DNA from: Rhipidocladum racemiflorum
Lineage: Eukaryota > Streptophyta > Magnoliopsida > Poales > Poaceae
Assembly: GCA_036346355.1 (NCBI GenBank)
Contig: CM070591.1
Coordinates: 26,148,001-26,212,000, forward strand
Direction of reading: 5' to 3'
DNA: 64,000 nt
Made by a program: the position numbers and the translations under genes. The first letter of the stretch is position 1, and each line of letters starts with the position of its first letter. Positions 11,519 through 21,256 of this stretch are shown here, piece after piece. The notes under the pieces are model-generated. The model was not told the origin of the DNA. It was given only the letters and a program-made list of their open reading frames with translations, and searched no databases.

Positions 11519-12520
11519 GGTCAACAATGATAGGAGACTTCATGAAGCGAAGTAGCGACCGTCGGTGCAACGACATGGCCGCGGTAGAACGCTACCAAGG
11601 ACGGCTAACCGGTGCGCGAACCGGCGCGCAGGCTAGGTTGAAAGACGACGGAGTTTAGGTCGGAATCGGGCTTCTCGGCAAGCGGAGACCAAAAGAACTC
11701 TAAAGATGGACCAAAACAGTACAAGATGATCCTACGGACGCGACAACCACGGCCGGGCGAACCAAAATAACCGGCGTCAAAAGCGGCGCGGCGACGGCAA
11801 GCGGTGGCCTAAATATATAAAAAAATTCGGAGGATGGGATGGCAAAGGGAGAATGTCTACTGCGTAGAACGCGGCGAGACGATCTCAGCGGTATAGGCGG
11901 ATTTTGCGGCGCCCTTAGGATTAATCACAAAGCTGGCGATTAACGGGTTTCGGATCAAAACTTTGGACGGCCATAACTTCTAGAATAATGATCGGAACTT
12001 AACGAAATTTGACCGAGAGCTAGATGGGACCAAGAGGCACACCGTGACGCAGGTGGCTCGAAGAAATACCTTCTGGAACAGCGGGGAACGCAGCGAGGAA
12101 GTTTGCCGCTATGCAGGAACGCAGTCTGAACGGAGAAATTAATTTGCTGCGCCAAATCCAGAGGGCAAAACCTTGGGGCAAGATGTGCATCCCGTAGAGG
12201 ACATCCCCAGGAGTCTACACAAAAAATTTCACCGTCAAACTCGAAAAATTGAGGGAGTTATGACCTCGGCAAGATTCGAGATTGAAACGGCCGTAACTTT
12301 TGATCCCGTGGACCAAATTGGCTGAATTTTGGACAGCAAGTAGATGGTACCTTTTGGCACACCAAGGAGAAGACGGATCTCGAAAAGAGTCGACGAGTTG
12401 CCCGGGACGCGGCTCCAAAGTTCGGCCGGCGTTGGGCGACGTTCGGGCGACGTTGGATGGATCTCGGAGTTTTGGAGATGATCCGGAGGTTGTATATCCG
12501 TGGGAGAGGTCTAGGGGCAC

Positions 12521-12527
12521 TTATATA
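12521..12527 (-). promoter_or_regulatory. TATA box of the gag-only element's 5' LTR
   Basis: Minus-strand CCTATATAAGTG, identical to the site at 5167-5173. As it lies in the 5' LTR, this copy would drive the genomic transcript towards lower coordinates. Confidence 0.55.
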
Positions 12528-13468
12528 GGTTTGGGGAAGAGGCTAGATCAAGAAAAATCAAGTTTGGACGTGTTTGGAGGTGTTTGGGTCGGTTTGGGCA
12601 TTTTATCGAGCACATTCCGTGCATGGCTCGGATTAGGATTGATCTGGCCAATTTCTGGCCGTTGGATCTGCGATCAACGGCTGGGGAGGAGGGGGCGACG
12701 TGGCCCATCGGGGCTGCGCGCGTGGCGGCCCAAGCGGGGGCGTGGCTGGGCCGGCTTTGTCTGCGGGCGCGCCTTGGCGCCGGCCAGCCTAAGCGGCGGG
12801 AGGAGAGGGGGCGAGTGGGCCGGTGGCGCCTGGCTCGAGCGCGTGGGGGCGCTTTGTGGCGTCTTGAGCGGCGGCCGGTGGCGTGGGCAGCCAGCGTCTT
12901 GAGGGAGAAGGTGGGCCGGCCGGTGGCCGGCCAGCGCTAAGCGCATGGAGGAAGCGGCGGATGGGCCGTCTTGAGGAGGAGGGAGGAGGATTTGGCCCAA
13001 CAGCCAATTCAGAATTTCCAAGGATTTTCGAATTAAAATAATTCCACAAATGCAAATAAATCAAATGAGGCAATGAAAATACCCGAAAAATTCTAGAAAA
13101 ATTCCAGAAAATATTTTGAGATATTGTAAACTCAAATAAAATATTTTCAACAAAAAAATTTATATAAACTTTTCCAAATAATTAATTAAATTCAACAAAA
13201 GGTCATAATACAATTCGATTCCGAATAAATCCAATAAATAGCAAACGAGCTCCGAAAAACCTCAAAAATTACAGAAGAATTTCTTGAAGCACAAGGAACC
13301 CAAATAAAATTAAATAAATTTTATTTGAGGTTTAGAATAATCAAATTAAATTGTTTTAGCTTTTAGAAAATTAAAATCAAGCTTTATAAACGCGAGAAAA
13401 ACAACGAAAATTTTTGGGAAGCTAAACAAAACCAAAATTTTTGAAAACCCAAATTTTGGGATGTTACA

Positions 13469-13473
13469 GCAAC
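13469..13473. repeat. Target site duplication GCAAC, right copy
   Basis: Direct repeat of 1405-1409, starting at the base after TTACA (13468). The sequence beyond it (CATACCGAGTTATT) continues the chromovirus leader interrupted at 1409. Confidence 0.93.
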
Positions 13474-13598
13474 CATACCGAGTTATTATTATTAATAATA
13501 AAGTTGGATTTTGAGTTACACCTTTTCCCCGCATAAGTTTCCCTACTACTTGTCTATTCTTGTTCCCTCTCGTCCCTAAAACTTGGAGCAATCGACAG

Positions 13599-14625
13599 AT
13601 GGTGAACACCCGTGGAAACCTTGGAGGCAATGGAAGTGGTTCTCACCCAGCTGGGAACCTCAATGATGGAGCACCTGCACCCTAGCCAGCACCGCCAGTT
13701 GACATGCAGAATTTTGGAGCTTTTCTTGCCGCCCAGACCCAGTTGATCCATGCAATGATGCAGCAGATGCAACAGATCACCGCTCACGCCGCTGCAAATC
13801 AGAACAATCAAGTCAATCAGGGACAACTCCAGAATTCAAGACTGTTAGAGTTCATGAGGACTCATCCACCCACTTTCTCCGGGAATGCCAATCCGTTGGA
13901 GGTCGATGATTGGTTAAGGTCAATTGAGAGGAAGCTACACATTGCTCAATGCATGGGAAATGAGAAGGTACTCAACGCTTCTCATCAGCTGGAAGGTACC
14001 GCCGCCGAATGGTGGGAGAATTTATGCGCCACGCGGGAGAACCCTCAGGACATCACTTGGGAGGAGTTTACCGCCGCATTTCGTCTGTATGACGTGCCGG
14101 AAGGAATCATGGTCCTCAATAAGGAGGAGTTCAGAGCACTGAAGCAAGGTAACCAGCCGGTGGTCGAATACCTGAATATGTTCACACAGCTTGCACGCTA
14201 CGCACCTGAGGATGTAGCGACAGATAAGGCCAGAAAGTCTCGCTTTATGAAGGGACTTAACTCAGGATTGCAGGTGGGATTGATCACCCACACCTTTCCA
14301 GATTTCCAGGAACTTGTGAACAAGGCGCTCATTCTTGAAGATAAGCGCAAGGAACTGGACGAGAATCGGAAGCGAAGGATGCAACAACAGGGATCGCGTC
14401 AGGGAGCACAGCAACGCTTGAGGGTTGCACCAAATCAGTTTTTCAGATTCCAGCCACAGAATGCAATGAGGACGCCGTCACCAGCACCCAGACCCGTCAA
14501 TCAGAATTATCAGACCCGGCTCGGCCCGAAGCGCCGCTTGGTAGTCAAAGGGGCGGTGAGACGCCGCTACAAGCGCAGCGAGCTGGGCACTTCTCCAACA
14601 ATTGCCCTAAGAAGACGGTGGAGTG
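13599..14625 (+). pseudogene. Gag of chromovirus element 1, truncated
   Basis: The ATG at 13599 (MVNTRG) matches the gag starts at 32647 and 41841. TAG at 13683-13685 interrupts the frame after 28 codons; an open stretch then runs from 13686. Capsid landmarks are FSGNANPLEVDDWLRSIE, the helix QLEGTAAEWWENL, TWEEFTAAFR and EFRALKQGNQPVVEYLNMF, followed by KRKELDENRKRRMQQQ. The zinc knuckle is lost: both expected cysteine positions read CGC (Arg) and a base is missing before the His codon, shifting the frame near 14590. Gag forms the particle and binds genomic RNA. About 30 bp later the reading frame leaves gag and enters LTR-derived sequence, so the residues after about 14625 are not Gag. Confidence 0.88.
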
Positions 14626-16431
14626 ACCCGATCGCTTTAATGGGATCCACACCGATCGATGACGCCGTTACGGTGGACCCGGTGCCATCGTGGACCGAAC
14701 TGCACGTGGACCGGGTCCATGCACCGAGCCGGCGTGGCGCTCAAGAAGGCGCCGCGTGGCATGATGACGTCATCTTTGGCGTCATCGTGGGGTTCGGCCG
14801 TCTTGGCGTCGGCAAAGGTGGCGTGGACCAATCGAGGCCCGACACGTGTCATCTTTGGCGTAATAAATGAATTTCTGAAAAAGAAAATGATTTATTAATT
14901 CGAAATTTTGATTTCAGAATTTGTTTCAAACTTCAAACGCATATAACTTTTGCATTTTAACTCCGATTTGAGTGATTCAAATTTCTAAATTAGATAAATG
15001 CCAAATTGTTGTATGACACGTTGGTTAATTTAATATGTGCCATGACCTCCTTGTCACCCTAGTTGTGGATTACTAGTTGGACATTATTAAATTGCCAACA
15101 TGGGAACTTAGATCGTTGTAGTGAATTGCTTAGACCTGCTACGTGCTTATGACATGATTTTGGACAATCAAATGTTAATATTGGCTTAATGATATATTGA
15201 ACCTGTTTTGGGAAGGTATCATGTGTTGTGATGTTGATGGCACGTGGTGCATGGTAATCAACTGGGGTGTGATAAATAGTTTTCGACCGGGGCATGTGGT
15301 AAGAATGATCGGGTGGGCCAATTGTGGCACCGGGAACGATGTTTTGGTTCTTCGGGTAGTCTTGCCCTGGTTACCCTAAGGACTTAACCTTGCAAGCCTT
15401 TGAACTGAGTCAAACGTGCAACCACATGTCTGTAATGGGACGGACCTAGTTGATTAAGTTGCTAATAACGTACCTGTGGGACCTCAGGTTGTCAACTACA
15501 CCCTTTGTGTAGTTCTATGGGGGAGCGTACCGGTGCTGCGGCCAGGTACCCATCTAACGGTGGATTGGCCTAAACTTCACCTTCGCTAAGGGAAAGGTTA
15601 GTGTGCAATCACCGGGGAGGACCACTTGTACTGTTAGAAGTTTCCGAAAGACTCTGTTACGGACACTCGCCTTTGTGGTGTTTGGCTGTATCTTGTGGGT
15701 AAAGTGCATAACCTCTGCAGAGTGTAAAATCTATGCGAATAGCCGTGTCCGCGGTAATGGGCATCGCTCGGGAATTACAGTCAATGGTTAGACTTTCTTG
15801 AAAATAACTTGGACTCGGAAGTTCGGTTGGGTTTAATAATGATGTTGATGGAAATGTGGATTAGGACCGGGAAAGATGTTTACTTAACTCCTGGAAAAGT
15901 TATTGATGATTTACTTGTTTCTAGTTCTTTCGAATCTACTTATGATACTTGTTAAATGCTCTTTACTGCAAATATACTTTGAAGCCACTCCTTTGTATTA
16001 AGCCATGCATGTAGTATATTAGCTGCATTCTGTGCATGACCTGCTGAGTACCAAGTACTCACCCTTGCCACAATACAACACCAGTTGAAGAGGAGACTAC
16101 ACCAGCTTTGGAGGAGGAGCTCCAAGTGGAACCGTCTAACTAGGAAGCGAGCCCAGTCAGTTGCCTATGGTATACTGGATGGCGCCACGATGTTATTTTA
16201 GTTTTTCCGCTACTATTGTTTCTCTTTTAATAAGTTTCGCCCTGCGAGGCGTATATTTGTAACTTGACCTTAAGGTCAAGCAACCAGTTTGATTATCTAA
16301 TTAAAGTACTTCAATCGTGTCGAGTGGTATGATTGTGATATTTACCAATGTTGAGACTGTGTGCACTAGCGCGTTCCTAGACTCGTGCTGAATACACAAA
16401 GGGTCCGGATTTGCAAATTCAGGTCCCGACA
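14626..16431 (+). repeat. 3' LTR remnant of chromovirus element 1
   Basis: From about 14640 the sequence matches the LTR middle at 38500-38760 (AAAGAAAATGATTTATTAATTCG and the TAACTTTTGC motif). It then follows the LTR to GGTCCCGACA at 16431. The first half of the LTR, the PPT and all of pol are missing. The subtype is closer to 49163-50279 and 1-290 than to the LTRs of the A/B tandem. Confidence 0.85.
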
Positions 16432-17929
16432 ATATGCAAGCAGAGGCATCAGGCAAGCACCTAAGCATACTCAACCCATTTTGTAATCTATTTTTGTGAA
16501 TCAACTGCTTATTGGATGATTAAGTCATGCATTAGGAATTGAACTGTGGAAGGGGTACTAGATCCTAATTGTTGCACATACACTCCTTTGATATTGTTGA
16601 ACACCTCCTTTGGAGCTAGTATATGGGTAAATATATTGTGTCCACGCTTAATTTGCTTAGGTGTCGGGTATGGGCCGAGCGGTGGATGGTTCAATCGCTT
16701 GATATCATTACACTGCAGAGTATTGGGTTACAGTGGTTATGATTATGAGGAGAAATGGAAAATCAAGTGAGACCGGACGGGAAAGTTGGGGCACTTGGGT
16801 GTGGAGACTCAAGTGTGGTAGTCTCGCCTGTGTCAGTTGAGGACCGATCCGTTGTTTGCCATGTTGATCGAGCACATCTTGTCAGTCGCATGCCGGAATG
16901 GGGCAGTAAAGCTATTCTTTCATCGCATCCCATTCGATGGGCCATGACCTCATGCGGTTGGGCGTGGTTGAGGGCGAGGCTTAGGCCGACTCTCGAGGGC
17001 CAAGCCGGGCTTGGGCCGCTCGAGGGGGTGCTAGGTGCTCGGGCTGCATGAAGATTCCCCAACGGATTGGTATGGATGGGAGGAGGGTTGACATGAGGTT
17101 CTTTGTGGCACATGTCGTGCGATTGATGATCCCCTACAGGGTGAATAAGCGATTCGAATTGCCGCGCTCTCGGATATGAGCACGCTCGCGTCATCTGACA
17201 TTTCAACGTAGTAAGAACTAGAACTTAATGATGGTTGGTTGTGGTGGTGGTATTTATTCGTGATGTTACTTGCTTTAATTTAAATGTTTAATTCAGATTT
17301 CATTCCAGTAGTAGGTGCTGTTCATGAACACTCTAAACCTGTGGAATTGAGTAGATGAACTTAACTATGCAACAAAGATAAGTGTTTCTGCACTTTTACC
17401 TTAAGCCGTGTCCTTGCTACATCCAAATGCATATTCTTTCGTGCCGGTCACATATGGACCAGGGGTAAGTCTTGCGAGTACCTTCTGTGCTCATGCTTCT
17501 GCTTTGTGGATTTTTAGGTGAGGATCCGGACGGATGTGAGTTCTGTCCGTACTGCCTCTCGGTGACCAGGCGAGACACCGAGTAGAGGCTCCCTACGCCG
17601 TCGTACATGCCCGAAAGTGTTCAGAGGCAAAATACTTCCGGAGATGAATTACTTTTCGGTCTAGCTTTCCGAGTTTGTTGCCCCCTTTATGCAAATTGGG
17701 CTGATATGGCTTGTAAACCGGTATGCGGGGATCCTGGGCGTGTTTCGGTTCGCATACCGGGGGAATACCGGGATTATTGTCGAGTTATTCGAGGTGTCTC
17801 ACTATTGTCTCAATTGGGCTTCGGTGCTAACACTGCGAGCACCCTCGGCGATCCGTTGTTAGCCTCCAAATCCGATTAGGATAACTGGACCTCCAAATAG
17901 CTCGGGGAAGGTCTGGGCGGCTCCTCGCA
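16432..17929. other. Unassigned sequence between element 1 and the copia fragment
   Basis: About 1.5 kb with no coding domain I recognise. Its base composition and text (for example the GTGTGGTAGTCTCGCCTGTG region near 16812) look like retrotransposon LTR or leader sequence rather than a host gene, but I could not match it to other parts of the window. It contains a perfect 10-bp inverted repeat CCGGTATGCG/CGCATACCGG (17718-17727 and 17751-17760). The junction with copia coding sequence lies near 17930. Confidence 0.4.
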
Positions 17930-19147
17930 AATTGGAATCTATCTGAGGATGTATACATGATACAACCTGAGGGTTTTGTTTATCCTAAAAATGCTAAACA
18001 GATATGCAAGCTTCAGAGATCCATTTATGGGTTAAAACAAGCATCTCGGAGTTGGAACATTCGTTTTGATGAAGTGGTCAAAGGATTTGGCTTTATCAAA
18101 AATGAAGAAAAGCCTTATGTTTACAAGAAGGCTAGTGGGAGTGCACTTGTGTTTCTGATCTTGTATGTGGATGACATATTATTGATCGAGAATGATATTC
18201 CTATGCTTGAAGACGTTAAGACTTCGTTGAAAAGGATTTTCTCAATGAAGGACTTGGGAGAAGCATGTTATATCTTGGGCATAAAGATCTATAGAGATAG
18301 ATCAAAAAGGTTGATTGGATTAAGCCAGGAAACGTACATTGACAAAGTATTGAAAAAGTTCAATATGCATGAATCTAAGAGAGGTTTCATGCCAATGTCA
18401 CATGGCATCAGTCTAAGCAAGAATCAGTGTCCTTCGACAACTGATGAGCGAGACAGGATGAGCAATATTCCATATGCTTCGGCTATTGGATCTATCATGT
18501 ATGCCATGATCTGTACGCGCCCAGATGTCTCATATGCTCTAATTGTCACAAGTAGATACCAAGCGGATCCCGGTGATGGTCATTGGATAGCCATGAAAAA
18601 CATCCTAAAGTACTTGAGAAGAACTAAGGGTACGTTCCTAGTCTTTGGAGGTGAGGAAGAACTGGTTGTAAAAGGTTACACCGATGCAAGCTTCCAAACT
18701 GACAAAGATGATTTTCGATCACAATCCGGTTTCGTGTTTACACTAAATGGAGGAGCAGTAAGCTGGAAGAGTTCCAACCAAAGCACGGTGGCTGATTCTA
18801 CGACAGAAGCGGAGTACATTGCGGCTTCGGATGCCGAAAAAGAAGCTGTATGGATAAAGAAGTTTATCTCAGAGCTTAGTGTGGTCGCTAGTGCCTCTAG
18901 TTATTTGGACATCTATTGCGATAATAGTGGTGCCATTGCACAAGCAAAAGAGCCTAGATCACATCAGAAGTCCAAACATATACTCCAACGCTTTCACCTT
19001 ATTCACGAGATTGTGGATAGAGGTGACGTGAAGATATGCAAAGTACATACGGAAGCCAATGTGGCTGATCCATTGACAAAGCCACTGCAACAGCCTAAGC
19101 ATGAGGCGCACACGAGGTCTATTGGTATTAGATATTTAATTGATTGA
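17930..19147 (+). pseudogene. Ty1/copia polyprotein 3' part: reverse transcriptase and RNase H
   Basis: Copia-like reading begins at about 17930 (NWNLSEDVYMIQPEGF) and stays open to TGA at 19145-19147. Numbering from the Met at 17957, RT motifs are IYGLKQASRSW (23-33) and the catalytic LYVDDILL (69-76), followed by KDLGEACYILGIKI. RNase H has GYTDAS (240-245), STTEAEYIAA (281-290) and YCDNSGAI (320-327), with the acidic catalytic residues present; ANVADPLTKPL near the C-terminus is typical of copia. The fragment copies RNA to DNA and removes the RNA strand. Gag, protease, integrase and the RT fingers are missing upstream, so it is a 5'-truncated copy although the remaining frame is intact. 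The junction to unrelated sequence is abrupt. Confidence 0.92.
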
Positions 19148-19152
19148 CTCAA

Positions 19153-19166
19153 GTGCAAGTGGGAGA
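19153..19166 (+). promoter_or_regulatory. Polypurine tract of the copia element
   Basis: GTGCAAGTGGGAGA follows the polyprotein stop by a few bases and would directly precede the copia 3' LTR (TGTTAGTG), which now lies at 27574 beyond the inserted LARD. Confidence 0.75.
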
Positions 19167-19169
19167 TTG
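19165..19169. repeat. Target site duplication GATTG, left copy
   Basis: GATTG directly precedes the LARD LTR (TGTGACACC at 19170) and recurs at 27571-27575 directly after its end (GTGTTACA, 27570). The last two bases, TG, are also the first bases of the copia 3' LTR. Confidence 0.93.
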
Positions 19170-21240
19170 TGTGACACCACGGAGTGTCGTAACCTTATAT
19201 AATGTGAATGTGAGGTCAAACACATTATGAACTATGGAATTAGAGGTTGAAACCATACGATATGAGGTTTATTTGCGTTTCCGGGCCGTTTCTAGGTGTT
19301 GGGCCTTTCCGGGGGAGTTTGGGCCTAAGAGAAGGGGTCGTGGGCTTTGGTGGGATGGAGTTTGAGTCCATTTAGGTGTAGGAATCCACTTGGGGAGCTT
19401 CCTCCAGCCCCTTTAGTGCGCCCCCTCCTGGTTTGGGCGCCCCCACCCTCTCCTTTGTGCCCTAGCTGCCTCCCCAACCTCCCCTCTCCCTCTTGCAAGC
19501 GCCCCCACCCCCTTGGGCTCTTCCCTTGCGCCACCACCCTCTCCACCACCTCTCCACCCCCCTTTCTGCCCCTAGGGAAGATCCCCACCACAACACCTCG
19601 AAGATCAATCCATTGGAGCGCTGCGCGACGAGGAGATCCGGTGGATTTGGAGCGAGGAAGGAGATCGCGCGAACCGGGAGGAGATCTATTGGGTTTTCGT
19701 GCGTCCAGCGAAGCTATGGCCATGGGAATCCTTGGGGTTGGTCTAGGTACTGTTCTTAGGGTTATTATCAAGTTTTTAGATCAATTGGTGGTGCTGGAAT
19801 TGAGTAGATTAGATGAAATCTAGAAGTTGCCACGTTCTCTATTTCGGGCAGCATGAGCAGTCCACCTAGGGTTTGGGTTTTTATCAATTTAGATTTGGAA
19901 TTTGGTCGGCCGCCTGTTGAAGAAATTGTAGGTAATTTCAATATCTTTCAGTGGGTATAAAGAACACGTAATTCCGATCATACGTTTGAAAGTTATGGCT
20001 ATTTTACCGAGCGTGTTAAAATCTGTGAGGTGATTGGAACAGATCACAGTATTTTGTAGATTATACAACTTTAGATTCCGAATCAGCTTTTCCATATACT
20101 TAGAAAAAGTTAGGAAATTTCCTAAGATACACGAGGATGTACTCGTTTAATCGATTCGGAGTCGTAGAACCGGAGTTATGCTCGTTCCAAGTCTGCTGTC
20201 CCGAAGGGACCGAACCTCTGTTTTTTGGTTGTGCGGGTAGTTTGCGAAGTCGGGGTAGAAGAGTGTTTGCGTATTGTTTTGTGGTCATGATTTTGAGTGT
20301 GCGGTGCCTATGTGCAGGTGTTGTGACCCCGGGGGTGCCCTCTACGTCTCGCCAATCCGTCGCCTGTGGTTGAGGCAAGTGTATTGTAATGGACAACGGT
20401 TTGTAGGTTTCTAGTTGAGACTAGATGAAATTGATTACATGATTTGATCACTTGCCATGCTTTAATGATTGCCAATGATTTGATGAGTATGCTTATTATG
20501 TTATGATGCCATGTGTTAATGTAGAAGTTAATTATGATGTTGGCATGTTTGCATACATGGCATGATACATGGCCCGGGCGGTGAGAAAGTCATAACTAGT
20601 CCGGGGAAGGTCGGTGAGAAAGTTATGACTATTCCGGAGAGCCAATGATTAAGTCCTACATCGTGATTCCATCCACCGCGGTGTTTGGAAGCGAGGAGTA
20701 GGCACCCTCCATCTTCGGGATGGAAGGGGGGAGAGGGTGCACACCAACGGGTGTGTACTCAACCATACCGGTATGAGTTTCCAAGGAGACATGAGCATCG
20801 CATCGCATTGCATACATAATGGTGATGAAAATGATATGTGATCATGAATGAGATGATAGACATCATGTGAGTTGTTGTAGCCATGAAATTGTTTCTTTTT
20901 TGATAATAAACTACATGTGATGCTTATCGATTTTATGGTTTAGCTTTGCGATACGAGAGTCTTATTGTTCGTTTGACTATTGGAGACATTAAATGCTTGA
21001 AATTAGACTTATATTGATGTCATGCCTTTAAATATTGCTATTTTAGATGCCTCTTATGTTGCCATATATTGCCATGCTGTTGTTGCTCCTTCAAATCATG
21101 TTAAAACAAAGGAGATGCTGCCGAAATCTCGGTTTTTAGCATTTACTCCTTTGCTGTAATTTATCTTAATTCATGGTATTTAGATGTTGTTTAGCTTATG
21201 TTTGGTAGCATTCAGGCATATTAAATGCCGGGGTGTTACA
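19170..21240 (+). repeat. 5' LTR of the LARD
   Basis: Starts TGTGACACCACGG and ends GCCGGGGTGTTACA; 2071 bp. A C/T-rich block at 19390-19600 is followed by AT-rich sequence. A cluster of palindromes lies at 20579-20775, and GGAGATGCTGCC at 21111-21122. Apparent proteins in this block (for example 19347-19823) are not kept in frame between LTR copies. Confidence 0.94.
20579..20775 (+). other. Cluster of consecutive stem-loop or palindromic motifs in the LARD LTR
   Basis: In order: CGGTGAGAAAGT-CATAACTAGTCCGG and CGGTGAGAAAGT-TATGACTATTCCGG, whose cores AGTCATAACT and AGTTATGACT are reverse complements; CACCGCGGTG; CCATC-TTCGG-GATGG; GTGCACACC paired with GGTGTGTAC; and the 12-bp palindrome CATACCGGTATG. 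The same series is present in the LTRs at 26909-27110, 29695-29890 (inverted) and 56005-56210 (inverted). Confidence 0.75.
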
Positions 21241-21242
21241 GT

Positions 21243-21256
21243 TGGTATCAGAGCGG
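21243..21256 (+). promoter_or_regulatory. Primer binding site of the LARD
   Basis: TGGTATCAGAGCGG, two bases after the LTR end, is a tRNA-Met-type PBS. It differs from the chromovirus site in the base after GAGC (GCGG rather than GCCA). The inverted copy at 55320-55344 has the equivalent site. Confidence 0.9.

Larger units (their letters stand above)
1410..13468 (-). mobile_element. Complete non-autonomous gag-only LTR retrotransposon (TR-GAG-like)
   Basis: Two same-orientation LTRs (1410-6104 and 8741-13468, about 4.7 kb each) flank a 2.6 kb interior on the minus strand. TSD GCAAC, a PBS beside the 8741 LTR and a PPT beside the 6104 LTR are all present. The interior encodes only degenerate Gag with zinc knuckles; no protease, RT or integrase motifs are seen. 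LTR tips, PBS type and about 1.5 kb of U5 resemble the chromovirus LTRs here, while the middle of the LTR differs and carries a GTTAACG array. Gag-only elements of this kind have been called TR-GAG. The close LTR similarity suggests a fairly recent insertion, though part of the LTR difference may be sequencing error. Confidence 0.9.
8741..13468 (-). repeat. 5' LTR (minus strand) of the gag-only element
   Basis: 4728 bp, with the same tips as 1410-6104 and collinear with it over its whole length. Differences include GTTAACG array shuffling, changes in the GC-rich block at 12700-12950, and many local CAG/CGA-type swaps (for example CCAGCC at 2426 against CCGACC at 9756). Confidence 0.93.
1..16431 (+). 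mobile_element. Chromovirus (Ty3/gypsy) element 1, pol deleted, split by a nested insertion
   Basis: The window opens inside its 5' LTR, which ends at 290 with CCCGACA. A PBS, an upstream ORF (473-1276), gag (13599-about 14625) and a 3' LTR remnant ending at 16431 follow on the plus strand. The interior is interrupted by the minus-strand element at 1410-13468. Removing that insertion and one copy of GCAAC rejoins a leader matching the ones at 32500-32640 and 41690-41840. Protease, RT, RNase H and integrase are absent: gag sequence passes directly into LTR-like sequence near 14625. The 5' flank lies outside the window, so the element's own target duplication cannot be checked. Confidence 0.88.

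Noticed and set aside
16432..17929. Possible host gene or exon between elements
   Set aside because: No long open frame with recognisable domains and no consistent splice-site structure; text and composition look transposon derived.
19196..19202. TATATAA near the start of the LARD LTR as its promoter
   Set aside because: It is only 26 bp from the LTR tip, leaving almost no U3; not supported as the main promoter without transcript data.
19347..19823. 158-codon proline/leucine-rich ORF in the LARD LTR
   Set aside because: The pyrimidine-rich LTR block is open in several frames. The matching segment at 25669-26153 is split between frames, so it is not conserved as protein.
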